Below, in pieces: positions 1 through 6,316 of a stretch of DNA of 12,157 nt (the stretch's first letter is position 1; each line of letters opens with the position of its first letter). Location of the stretch: the NCBI GenBank assembly GCA_003554345.1, contig PWGE01000055.1, positions 1 to 12,157 on the forward strand, written 5' to 3'. Both the position numbers and the translations under genes were made by a program. The notes below the pieces were generated by a model, which saw only the letters and a program-made list of their open reading frames with translations, did not search any database and was not told where the DNA came from. This DNA comes from Candidatus Sumerlaeota bacterium (GTDB lineage Bacteria; Sumerlaeota; T1SED10-198M).

Positions 1-2717
1 CCCTGACCTCGCTTATCCTTTTTACCGGTGCTGTCCTTAACCCGGTTTTCCCGGAAGCAGCTGATCTTACCCGGCAAACAACTCCCACCGGCAACCAGGA
101 AACACAAGCAAACCAACAGTGGCAATGGCAAAACCCCCTGCCCCAGGGTAACCGGATAAACGATCTCACCTGCCAAAACGACCTGCTGGTAGCCGTAGGC
201 GAAAAGGGCACCATTTTAACCTCCTCCACCACCAATAACACCTGGAACACCATAGATTCCGGCACCGAGGCCGATCTTAAAAGCATCACCACAAGCAGCG
301 ACCTGTATATTGCCGTAGGAGATAAGGGCACCGTGCTCACTTCAACCTGCGCCACAGAATGGAGCGAACACCACGCCGGCACCGGTTACCGCTTAAATAA
401 GGTCTTTTATCGCGACGGCATTTTTGTCGCTGCCGGTGAAAAAGGGACCATCTTAACTTCCCCGGACGGTAAAACCTGGCAGGGTCGCCCCACTGACACT
501 CAGAACAACTTAAACTGCCTCACCTGGAAGGACGGACTCTTCACCGCCGCCGGCGACAAAGGAGAAATCCTCACCTCCCCTGATGCTATAAAGTGGACCG
601 AACAACCCTCGGGGACGCTAAACTCCCTGGAAGCAGTAACCACCTTTAATAACCGCTTCATCGCCGCCGGCGCAAACGGCACCGTAATCTCATCAGATGA
701 TGGTAAAACCTGGACCAGGCAAAACACACCGACCGGCAGCTGGCTGGAAAGCATTGCCACCAACAGCGACAGCCTGATCGCAGCCGGTGAAAATGGAACC
801 ATCCTTACCTCAACCGACGGCGAAAACTGGCAAAGCCAAGATAAAGCAACTACTAACTGGCTAAAAAGCGTTACCGCAACTGAAAAAGGCTTCATCGCCG
901 CCGGCAGCAGGGGAGTCATTTTAACCTCTCCCGGCGGCGAAACCTGGGAAAATGAGCTTACCGGCAGCACCGCCTGGCTTAACGATGCCGTCTACCACGA
1001 GGGACGATTGATCGCAGCCGGCAGGAAAGGAACCGTGCTGATCTCTTCAGACGAAAACACCTGGACTGAAAAAGAAACCGGTACAGATAAGTGGCTAAAC
1101 GGGATTACCACTGGCGATAACCTGGTGGTCGCTACCGGCGAAAAAGGAACCATCTTCACTTCTTCTGGCGGCGATGACTGGACCCCGCAAAAAACAGGCA
1201 CCACTAACTGGCTAAACGCAGTGACTCATAACGGAGAACTTTTCGCCGCTGCCGGAGCAAAAGGAACCATTCTTACTTCCTCCTGCGGGGAAGAATGGAG
1301 CTTGCAACATGAAAACGATAAGATCTGGCTTTCAGAGATCACCTGGAACGGGGAAAAATTTGCAGCCGTAGGCGCAAAAAGTGAAAACGGCGCCTGCTTT
1401 ACTGCAGGAATAGTGCTCACTTCCCCGTGCGGTAAAGACTGGCAGCTGCACCACACCGGCACTGAAGGGCTCCTGCACGGGATTACCTGGGGTGAAGACC
1501 AATTTGTCGCCGCCGGGATAGAAGGCACCATTATCACTTCACCCTGCGCCAAAGCCTGGGAAAAGCACCCCTCGGGCACAGACGGGCAAATCAATGCAAC
1601 CTACTGGACCGGCGCTTCTTACCTGGCCGCCGGAGAAAACGGCCTGCTGCTTTCCTCGCCCGATGCAAAAAACTGGACCAGAAAAGAAGCAAAGCCCGCC
1701 ACCGCTCACTGGTTGCAGGCCCTCGCAACCACCGAAACAGAACTTTTCGCCTTCGGGGGAAGCGGCACGATCCTTTCCAGCCCCCTGCCCGGTGAAAAGG
1801 TAAAGCGCATTTACGGCGAAAACCGCTACCAAACAGCCGCCGCGGTAAGCAAAGCCGCTTATCCTGAAGGAACAGACACTGTGCTGGTGGCAAGAAGCGA
1901 CGACTACCCGGACAGCCTCGCCGGCGCAGCCTTAGCCCACGCCCTCAAGGCCCCGGTCCTGCTTACAGGCTCAGGCAGTCTCCACCAGGCCACCAGGCAG
2001 GAAATCACACGCCTCGGGACCCAAGAAGCGATAATCCTTGGCGGCAAAGAAGCAGTTTCAACAGAGGTCAAAGAGGAGCTTTTTGCCATGGGACTTGCGA
2101 CAAGCCGCCTGAGCGGTCTTAACCGCTACGAAACAGCAAAAGAGCTGGCCCTTGCTTTTAACCAGGCAAGCGATCAAGAAATAGACACGGTCTTTATAGC
2201 CGCCGGCCACAATTTCCCCGACGCCCTGGCCGCAGCCGCTTTCAGCGCTACAAAAGGCGCCCCGATCCTTTTAACCGAAACAGAAAAGCTCCCCTCACCA
2301 ACCAAAGAGGCACTGGCAACCCTTAAACCCCAAAAGGCGATCATTGCCGGGGGCACAGAAGTAATTGCCGGTAACCTTGAGACAGAGCTGCAGGAAAAAG
2401 AGATTGAGGCCACCCGCCTGGCCGGTGCGAATCGTTACCTGACCGCCTTAGAACTAGCCAAAGCGTACCTGTCCCCGGGCACAGAGACCTGCTTCATCGC
2501 CACCGGTGAAGACTTTCCCGATGCTTTAGCGGGCGGGGTTTTAGCCGCAAACCATCAAAGCGGCATTCTGCTCATCCCCGGCAGTCAAAGCGCACTGCCG
2601 GCAGAGACCTTTGCTTTTCTAGACAAGCAAAAATTTAGCAAGCTTTATATCTTCGGCGGCCCGGCTGCCGTTTCTGAAAAACAGCACCACAACCTGCGCG
2701 ATTTAACCGGGCAGTAA
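1..2717 (+). CDS. Secreted cell-wall-anchored protein: 14 Ycf48/BNR-like repeats plus three CWB2 modules (5' end outside window)
   Basis: The reading frame is open from base 3 to the stop at 2717 (904 residues visible), so the gene starts upstream; the GTG at 333 lies inside a repeat and is not a start. The first visible residues (LTSLILFTGAVLNPVFPEAA) look like the end of a Sec signal peptide. Next come about 14 repeats of 39-40 residues, roughly bases 145-1790, each with an AAG-x-x-GTILTS core followed by W. This pattern is typical of Ycf48/BNR beta-propeller blades. Bases 1800-2717 encode three cell-wall-binding-2 modules opening with RIYGENRYQTA, RLSGLNRYETA and RLAGANRYLTA and containing FPDALA and GGxxAVS-type motifs. 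CWB2 triplets are known to hold Firmicutes surface proteins non-covalently on wall polymers. The protein is therefore probably an extracellular propeller displayed on the wall. Its ligand is unknown. Repeats near the 3' end of the propeller carry Cys (SCGEEW, PCGKDW, PCAKAW). The next gene follows after 52 bases. Confidence 0.9.
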   Translation, partial: LTSLILFTGAVLNPVFPEAADLTRQTTPTGNQETQANQQWQWQNPLPQGNRINDLTCQNDLLVAVGEKGTILTSSTTNNTWNTIDSGTEADLKSITTSSDLYIAVGDKGTVLTSTCATEWSEHHAGTGYRLNKVFYRDGIFVAAGEKGTILTSPDGKTWQGRPTDTQNNLNCLTWKDGLFTAAGDKGEILTSPDAIKWTEQPSGTLNSLEAVTTFNNRFIAAGANGTVISSDDGKTWTRQNTPTGSWLESIATNSDSLIAAGENGTILTSTDGENWQSQDKATTNWLKSVTATEKGFIAAGSRGVILTSPGGETWENELTGSTAWLNDAVYHEGRLIAAGRKGTVLISSDENTWTEKETGTDKWLNGITTGDNLVVATGEKGTIFTSSGGDDWTPQKTGTTNWLNAVTHNGELFAAAGAKGTILTSSCGEEWSLQHENDKIWLSEITWNGEKFAAVGAKSENGACFTAGIVLTSPCGKDWQLHHTGTEGLLHGITWGEDQFVAAGIEGTIITSPCAKAWEKHPSGTDGQINATYWTGASYLAAGENGLLLSSPDAKNWTRKEAKPATAHWLQALATTETELFAFGGSGTILSSPLPGEKVKRIYGENRYQTAAAVSKAAYPEGTDTVLVARSDDYPDSLAGAALAHALKAPVLLTGSGSLHQATRQEITRLGTQEAIILGGKEAVSTEVKEELFAMGLATSRLSGLNRYETAKELALAFNQASDQEIDTVFIAAGHNFPDALAAAAFSATKGAPILLTETEKLPSPTKEALATLKPQKAIIAGGTEVIAGNLETELQEKEIEATRLAGANRYLTALELAKAYLSPGTETCFIATGEDFPDALAGGVLAANHQSGILLIPGSQSALPAETFAFLDKQKFSKLYIFGGPAAVSEKQHHNLRDLTGQ

Positions 2718-2769
2718 CAATGCTTACAGGTGATCATTCAAAGGCCAACCGAAAGGGAGAGAAACTTAC

Positions 2770-3771
2770 ATGCAAAACGAAGAACATTTCGACAGGCGAC
2801 GCTTTTTAAGACTGGGCTTTTACGCCGCAGCAGCGCTCGGTCTTTTCGGGATCGGCCACTTCTTAGACTTAAACGACGAAGCTGACAAAACTGATCTCGG
2901 GGTTAAAAGCAGCACCAAGGATGAGAGTGCCTACCGGATTCCGCGGCGGCAGCTGGGACTAACCGGTGAACAGATCAGCCTGATCGGCTTAGGCGGCTCT
3001 TTTACCCTGGCCGATGGAAACAAGGCAGAAGAAGCAGAAAAGATTATCGAGCGGGCCATTGATGCAGGGATCAACTACCTCGACACCGCCCCCACCTACG
3101 GCCACAGTGAGGCCAACCTCGGCCGGGTAATGGAACGCAGGCGCAAAGAAGTATTCTTAGCCGGCAAAACGAGAGAGCGCAGCTATGATGGGACCATGCA
3201 AATCTTCGAGCAAAGCCTGGAGCGCTTAAAAACAGACCGCCTCGATTTGCTGCAGCTCCACGGCATCCACACTTCAGACGAACTGGAAGCCGTCTTTGCC
3301 CCGGACGGAGCCCTGGAAGCTATCAAAAAATTAAAAGACGAGAAAGCGGTACGCCACATTGGCATCACCAGCCACAAAAACCCCCGGGTACTCATGGAAG
3401 CCTTAGAGCGTTTCGACTTTGACTCAGCCCTGTTTCCTTTAAACGCAGCCGACCCCTACTACCAGTCTTTCCAGAAAGAATTCCTCCCCGCCGCACAGGC
3501 GAAAAGCTTAGGGCTTATCGCCATGAAATCTGCCGCCTACGGGCGCATCTTCCGCAAAGGCGGGATCAGCACCATGCAGGAAGCCCTCGGCTATACCTTA
3601 AGCTTCCCGGTAAGCACCACCATCATCGGCACTACCACCCTCTCAGAGCTGGAAGAAAACATCCGCCTGGCAGAAAACTTCAAGCCCCTGCCTGCAGAAG
3701 AGCTCGAGCGCTTAGAACAGCTGGTCATGCCCTACCAGGATGAAGCCAACTTTTTCAAGACAGAGTGGTAA
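2770..3771 (+). CDS. Aldo/keto reductase with N-terminal Tat signal
   Basis: This 333-residue protein is an aldo/keto reductase with a TIM-barrel fold, a family that normally reduces carbonyls with NAD(P)H. The family tetrad is visible as Asp105 and Tyr110 (in LDTAPTYGHSE), Lys133 (AGKTRE) and His164 (LLQLHGIH). The late SxxIIGTTT segment near 283-290 fits the cofactor phosphate-binding end of the barrel. The N-terminus carries a twin-arginine motif, DRRRFLRLGF at 8-17, then a hydrophobic run at about 17-32. I see no clear AxA cleavage site, so it may stay membrane-anchored. The mature enzyme starts near residue 54 (YRIPRRQLG). No C-terminal Cys cluster is present, so it is not the ferredoxin-fused subtype. 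The ATG at 2770 is supported by GGGAG at 2755-2759. The 52-base gap to the upstream wall-protein gene suggests one operon. The substrate cannot be told from the sequence. Confidence 0.92.
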   Translation: MQNEEHFDRRRFLRLGFYAAAALGLFGIGHFLDLNDEADKTDLGVKSSTKDESAYRIPRRQLGLTGEQISLIGLGGSFTLADGNKAEEAEKIIERAIDAGINYLDTAPTYGHSEANLGRVMERRRKEVFLAGKTRERSYDGTMQIFEQSLERLKTDRLDLLQLHGIHTSDELEAVFAPDGALEAIKKLKDEKAVRHIGITSHKNPRVLMEALERFDFDSALFPLNAADPYYQSFQKEFLPAAQAKSLGLIAMKSAAYGRIFRKGGISTMQEALGYTLSFPVSTTIIGTTTLSELEENIRLAENFKPLPAEELERLEQLVMPYQDEANFFKTEW

Positions 3772-3819
3772 AGAATCGCCGCACAATTCAAGACAGAAAT
3801 TTTGCAGACGCCAGTAAAA
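3772..3819. other. Short convergent intergenic gap, no clear terminator
   Basis: These 48 bases separate the reductase stop from the stop of the oppositely oriented antitoxin gene. I see no convincing GC-rich hairpin. A tiny CTG-TAA-CAG hairpin followed by CTTTTTT lies just inside the antitoxin 3' end (about 3825-3840). It could act as a weak terminator for the + strand. GC content drops sharply across this point. Confidence 0.5.
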
Positions 3820-4905
3820 CTAACCTGTAACAGCTTTTTTGTTTACAATTTCGAAGGAAGGTCTTAAATCACTGTAATACTGGTAATTAACCAACTTGTC
3901 GTGCATAAGCCTCCCCACTAAAATACAAGGTGCTATACCAATTTTGTGCGCATAATCAATAATGGTTTTTTTATCTTGATACGGATATTCTTCTATAAAT
4001 TTCTTATAAAGCTTATCTGGAATAAGATAGTTTCTAGCAATCTGATCTGCCTCATCTTCATGGTTTTCATAGCTGATATGAAACTTTTTCTTCTTTTGGT
4101 TAATTAAATGGGCTAATTCGTGAAAAAAAGTAAACCAGAAAATGTCTGAGCGTTTCCCTCTAACACTTAAGGCAAGTATTGCTTTATCCTTTCGCCACAT
4201 GGTAGCACCACATATATACGTTTGCGGAAGACACTCAACTAAAACTAAAGCTACTCCACACTGGGCGCACAGGTTTTGCATTTCTGGAAAAAAAACAGAT
4301 GGCTCCTCCCTTGTTAACCCTCTAAACCTGGGAATTAAGCTCTTTAATTTGCGCCTACTTACTTTCTGCACTTCAATGGAACGCCCCTCTAACTCTGCTT
4401 TTCTAAGCCAGGCTAATACACTATAATTAGATATCTCGCCTATCTGTTTATGCTTTCTAAAAACAGCAGCATATGATTCTTGGATTAAAGACAACCGGGC
4501 AACTCTAAAAAAATCTCTTAAATTTTTGACTCGCTGTTTTCTATCCCTTGTCTTTTCAAGCCAACCAAAATCACTCATTGTTTTATAAGGTATTTCTTTT
4601 AAAATCTCTAAATCCTTTTTAAGCTCCTCCTGATCTTCTAACCTGGTTTTATCCAGCTGATATTTTGTTTCTAGCTCCATCCAAAATTCAGCACTCGGTC
4701 CGATTACAGATTCTAATTTCAGGGCAGTCTCATATGTTATAGGTGCATTACCATTAAGAATATTACAAAGGTGCTTGGGCGTTATGTCTAACCTGATTGC
4801 CACTTCTTCTTGAGTCATACCCAAATAATCCATATTTTCCCTGATGGTTTCTCCTGGTGGAATAGCTGTAACAGGCATAAAGCCATTATCTTTTTTGTTT
4901 TCCAT
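3820..4905 (-). CDS. higA: HigA-type antitoxin fused to an ImmA/IrrE zinc-peptidase domain
   Basis: The 361-residue product begins with an XRE/HigA-type helix-turn-helix domain: PVTAIPPGETIRENM at 11-25, then a TQEEVAIRLDITPKHLCNIL helix pair at 31-50. This is the DNA-binding, autoregulating half expected of a HigA antitoxin. The C-terminal part has the ImmA/IrrE metallopeptidase signature, FHELAHLIN with HELAH at 262-266, and a downstream acidic HEDEADQIAR (282-291) that probably supplies the third zinc ligand. Plain HigA proteins are around 100 residues, so this is the long fused form. The start at 4905 overlaps the toxin stop by 20 bases, so translation is probably coupled; GAGGGGG lies 12 bases upstream. 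The gene is much more AT-rich than its left neighbours, which suggests horizontal acquisition. Whether the peptidase cuts the protein itself, the toxin or another regulator cannot be judged here. A phage-repressor-like role is an alternative. Confidence 0.88.
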   Translation of the reverse strand: MENKKDNGFMPVTAIPPGETIRENMDYLGMTQEEVAIRLDITPKHLCNILNGNAPITYETALKLESVIGPSAEFWMELETKYQLDKTRLEDQEELKKDLEILKEIPYKTMSDFGWLEKTRDRKQRVKNLRDFFRVARLSLIQESYAAVFRKHKQIGEISNYSVLAWLRKAELEGRSIEVQKVSRRKLKSLIPRFRGLTREEPSVFFPEMQNLCAQCGVALVLVECLPQTYICGATMWRKDKAILALSVRGKRSDIFWFTFFHELAHLINQKKKKFHISYENHEDEADQIARNYLIPDKLYKKFIEEYPYQDKKTIIDYAHKIGIAPCILVGRLMHDKLVNYQYYSDLRPSFEIVNKKAVTG

Positions 4906-5224
4906 GATAATCAGTTACCCCCTCAATCCTCACGATGGTAATGCTTTCCAGATTATTAATGTCTGCATCTCCTTCTAAGATCGGTTTTAAAACAAGTCTA
5001 AAGGGATGAACCAAATCAACTGCTAACTCGTTAGATCGTTGTCCCTTTAGTCTGTGCAATCTCGCTGCTGGAATTTTTTCAATATCAGCCAAGCTAGGGG
5101 CACTCTCTAATTCTCCGACCCTTTGTGTAAGTTTAGTGCCTATCTTTGGTCCATATTTTTTTTGAGCTTCCCTTGGGTTTTCACACTGTCTTTTCAGCTT
5201 TCTTGACTTGAAGTGCAGCTTCAT
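4886..5224 (-). CDS. higB: HigB/RelE-family toxin
   Basis: This 112-residue basic protein opens MKLHFKSRKLKRQCENP and has the core RLHRLKGQRSNELAVDLVHPFRLVLKP, followed by ITIVRIEGVTDYHG. It resembles the RelE/HigB plasmid-maintenance killer family, whose members are ribosome-dependent mRNA endonucleases, and its length is normal. It precedes and overlaps the antitoxin gene by 20 bases, the toxin-first order typical of higBA. The ATG at 5224 is the only in-frame Met and matches the expected family N-terminus. However, its ribosome site is poor: AGGGG at 5243-5239 is 14 bases away. The ATG also overlaps the -10 box of a perfect promoter, so that promoter cannot express full-length toxin. No frameshift is visible, so the toxin appears intact. 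Family assignment rests on remembered motifs only. Confidence 0.85.
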   Translation of the reverse strand: MKLHFKSRKLKRQCENPREAQKKYGPKIGTKLTQRVGELESAPSLADIEKIPAARLHRLKGQRSNELAVDLVHPFRLVLKPILEGDADINNLESITIVRIEGVTDYHGKQKR

Positions 5225-5251
5225 TATATATTACCATGCCCCTAATGTCAA
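5223..5251 (-). promoter_or_regulatory. Perfect sigma-A promoter overlapping the higB start codon
   Basis: Read on the minus strand, TTGACA (5251-5246), a 17-base spacer and TATAAT (5228-5223) match the sigma-A consensus at every position. The higB ATG is 5224-5222, inside the -10 box. Transcription should start near 5216, within codon 3 of higB. The message would therefore lack the toxin start but still carry the whole antitoxin gene. Confidence 0.8.
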
Positions 5252-5308
5252 TTTTTTATAACCCGTTAGGTTAATTTATTTTGTCATTTGTTAAATAAGT
5301 ACAACAAC

Positions 5309-5317
5309 ACTATACCA
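5309..5317 (-). promoter_or_regulatory. Possible extended -10 promoter for the full higBA transcript
   Basis: TGGTATAGT on the minus strand (5317-5309) fits an extended -10 element, TGn followed by TATAGT. No good -35 box lies upstream. A start near 5302 would give a leader of about 78 bases and include the higB ATG. Between it and the toxin gene lies TAACC-N5-GGTTA (5273-5259), a possible half of an autoregulatory operator. Confidence 0.35.
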
Positions 5318-5510
5318 TAAATTGCCATAACTAGCTATTAACGCAATCTATTTCCCTATTTAACAGCTTAAAGCCGGTGTTACTTAGATTTTATTTTTTT
5401 AATGTTGCGCTGTAGTGCTAGGTAATCTTTTTATTGCAGTTTGCTTATTCGAGGTTAAAACCTGCCCTAAAAGAGTAGCAGTTTTAGTTTGGTTCAATTA
5501 TAAAACCCTG

Positions 5511-5533
5511 CAACTGCTTTTACAAAGCAGTTG
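5511..5533. other. Perfect 10-bp hairpin, three-base loop
   Basis: CAACTGCTTT (5511-5520), loop TAC, and AAAGCAGTTG (5524-5533) form a perfect stem. No T-run follows on the + strand, so it is not a standard terminator in that direction. On the minus strand it is followed by CAGGGTTTTATAATTG, which has a short T-run a few bases away, so weak minus-strand termination is possible. Confidence 0.55.
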
Positions 5534-5581
5534 AATGAATAATCCAGGGAATACTTAAACAAGGGTAGGAAGGGGGCGTTC

Positions 5582-5645
5582 CCCTTGAGGGAGGAATTGA
5601 AAGCCTTCAAGGGCTGGAAATTCCGACCGGAACCCGACCGGGCAG
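5582..5645 (+). repeat. Structured dispersed repeat, copy 1
   Basis: This stretch is shared with 11920-11974. Both copies read CCCTnnAGGGAGGAATTG, then AAGCC, a short loop, GGGCT, ATTCCGACCGG and finally GGGCAG. Here GGAATT (5593-5598) pairs with AATTCC (5619-5624), and AGCC (5602-5605) pairs with GGCT (5612-5615) inside it, giving a nested stem. Copy 1 carries an extra 11 bases because CCGACCGG is duplicated (5623-5630 and 5634-5641). A short open frame crosses the copy and stops at TGA or TAA soon after, but I do not recognise a protein. It could be a mobile-element end, a small structured RNA or the tail of a lost transposase gene. Confidence 0.6.
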
Positions 5646-5707
5646 CCAAAACCACATCGATATGATTAAGTAAGATCAGGGGCTCTTGCTGCTTGCTTCC
5701 AGGAATA

Positions 5708-5815
5708 GAAACGCAGGGACGGTTCCGCGTTTCATGGCAGACTATTATTCATCCTAACAAAGAGAATACCATAACAACTTCTTCCTGCTGAAACGCGGAA
5801 CCGTCCCTGCGTTTC
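5708..5815. repeat. 27-bp perfect inverted repeat with 54-base spacer
   Basis: Bases 5708-5734 and 5789-5815 are exact reverse complements over 27 bases. Each arm combines AAACGC, GGGACGGTTCC and GCGTTTC and is itself partly self-complementary. The 54-base spacer is AT-rich and encodes nothing evident. The size and symmetry suit a miniature non-autonomous element or a REP/BIME-like unit mobilised in trans by a REP-associated transposase. Similar GGGACGGTTC-type repeats are, from memory, common in Clostridia. Confidence 0.75.
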
Positions 5816-5852
5816 AGCCCTGCGTTTCCCTGCGTTTACGTCCCCGCGTTTC
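5805..5852 (+). repeat. Decayed tandem CCCTGCGTTTC units
   Basis: The end of the right arm is repeated imperfectly: CCCTGCGTTTC at 5805-5815 and 5818-5828, CCCTGCGTTTA at 5828-5838, and CCCCGCGTTTC at 5842-5852. Spacing is 10-14 bases. This looks like slippage or repeated insertion at one end of the inverted-repeat element. Confidence 0.6.
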
Positions 5853-6203
5853 GCGTTGTAGATACTGCTATCGCTTCTCTTTCGTGCTTTTCTCGGCACT
5901 TATCCCGTCACCTCCCCCGCTAAATTATGCTACCAGGAAAGCGGCATAAACCTGCAGCTTTCGCCTGTTGAAACAGAGACCCAACCACACCAATGCACTC
6001 ATCCTGTTTTTATCATTGTCTCTTTAGCTAATACCCGGTATTAATTTCAGGAGGGCGTACCCCTAGCAGCACTTTTATTTTTGCAATATTTAAGGAATAA
6101 AGGGGTCGACAGGAACGAATTTATGGGACGCTGTACTAAAAACAAAAGTAAAGTGTAATTTTAGCTAGTTATTGCTTTTAAAAAGTATGTTAATATTGGT
6201 TTA

Positions 6204-6316
6204 GAAATACCTGGCGGGAAGCCATGGGACTTAGGCCCCGTGAAGATTTCACTTTTTGTCTGATAATTTTCACACCCTGTTACAGGTCCAGTGAATGCTG
6301 CAAAGCGGGTGGATAG
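6204..6316 (+). promoter_or_regulatory. Possibly structured 5' leader of the histidine kinase gene
   Basis: The leader contains a stem CATGGG (6223-6228) / CCCGTG (6237-6242) with an 8-base loop, and a small CCTG-TTA-CAGG hairpin (6276-6286). It ends in GGGTGG (6307-6312), a usable ribosome site 4 bases before the kinase ATG. It does not match any riboswitch class I can recall. No clear promoter is visible upstream. Confidence 0.3.

Larger units (their letters stand above)
5225..6316. other. Gene-free block with several repeat elements
   Basis: I find no convincing protein-coding gene in these 1.09 kb on either strand. The left third, to about 5560, is AT-rich. The block holds the higBA promoter region, a perfect hairpin (5511-5533), one copy of a structured dispersed repeat (5582-5645), a 27-bp inverted repeat with tandem debris (5708-5852) and a possible structured leader (about 6204-6316). 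The stretch 5853-6200 shows nothing I can name. A near-match inverted pair at 5324-5337 and 6162-6175 brackets most of the block. Confidence 0.7.

Noticed and set aside
500-1594. Long minus-strand open frames opposite the propeller repeats
   Set aside because: They are periodic mirror images of the repeated coding sequence and have no ribosome sites.
145-1790. Regular 117-120-base periodicity as a possible CRISPR or DNA satellite
   Set aside because: The repeats are coding, diverged at DNA level, and conserved as protein blades. There are no identical short repeats with unique spacers.
333-2717. GTG at 333 as the start of the first wall-protein gene
   Set aside because: It lies inside the second propeller repeat (GDKGTVLTS), and the frame is open with matching repeats and a signal-peptide-like stretch back to base 3.
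4142-4426. Plus-strand frame of 94 codons opposite the antitoxin gene
   Set aside because: It lies wholly inside the antitoxin gene, with no ribosome site or recognisable motif.
5582-5645. Repeat copy 1 as a group II intron end or a TnpB guide-RNA end
   Set aside because: No domain V-like hairpin, reverse transcriptase or TnpB motif is visible, so neither can be supported.
6121-6159. 11-residue frame MGRCTKNKSKV in the gene-free block
   Set aside because: The nearest AGGA is 12 bases away and nothing else supports translation.
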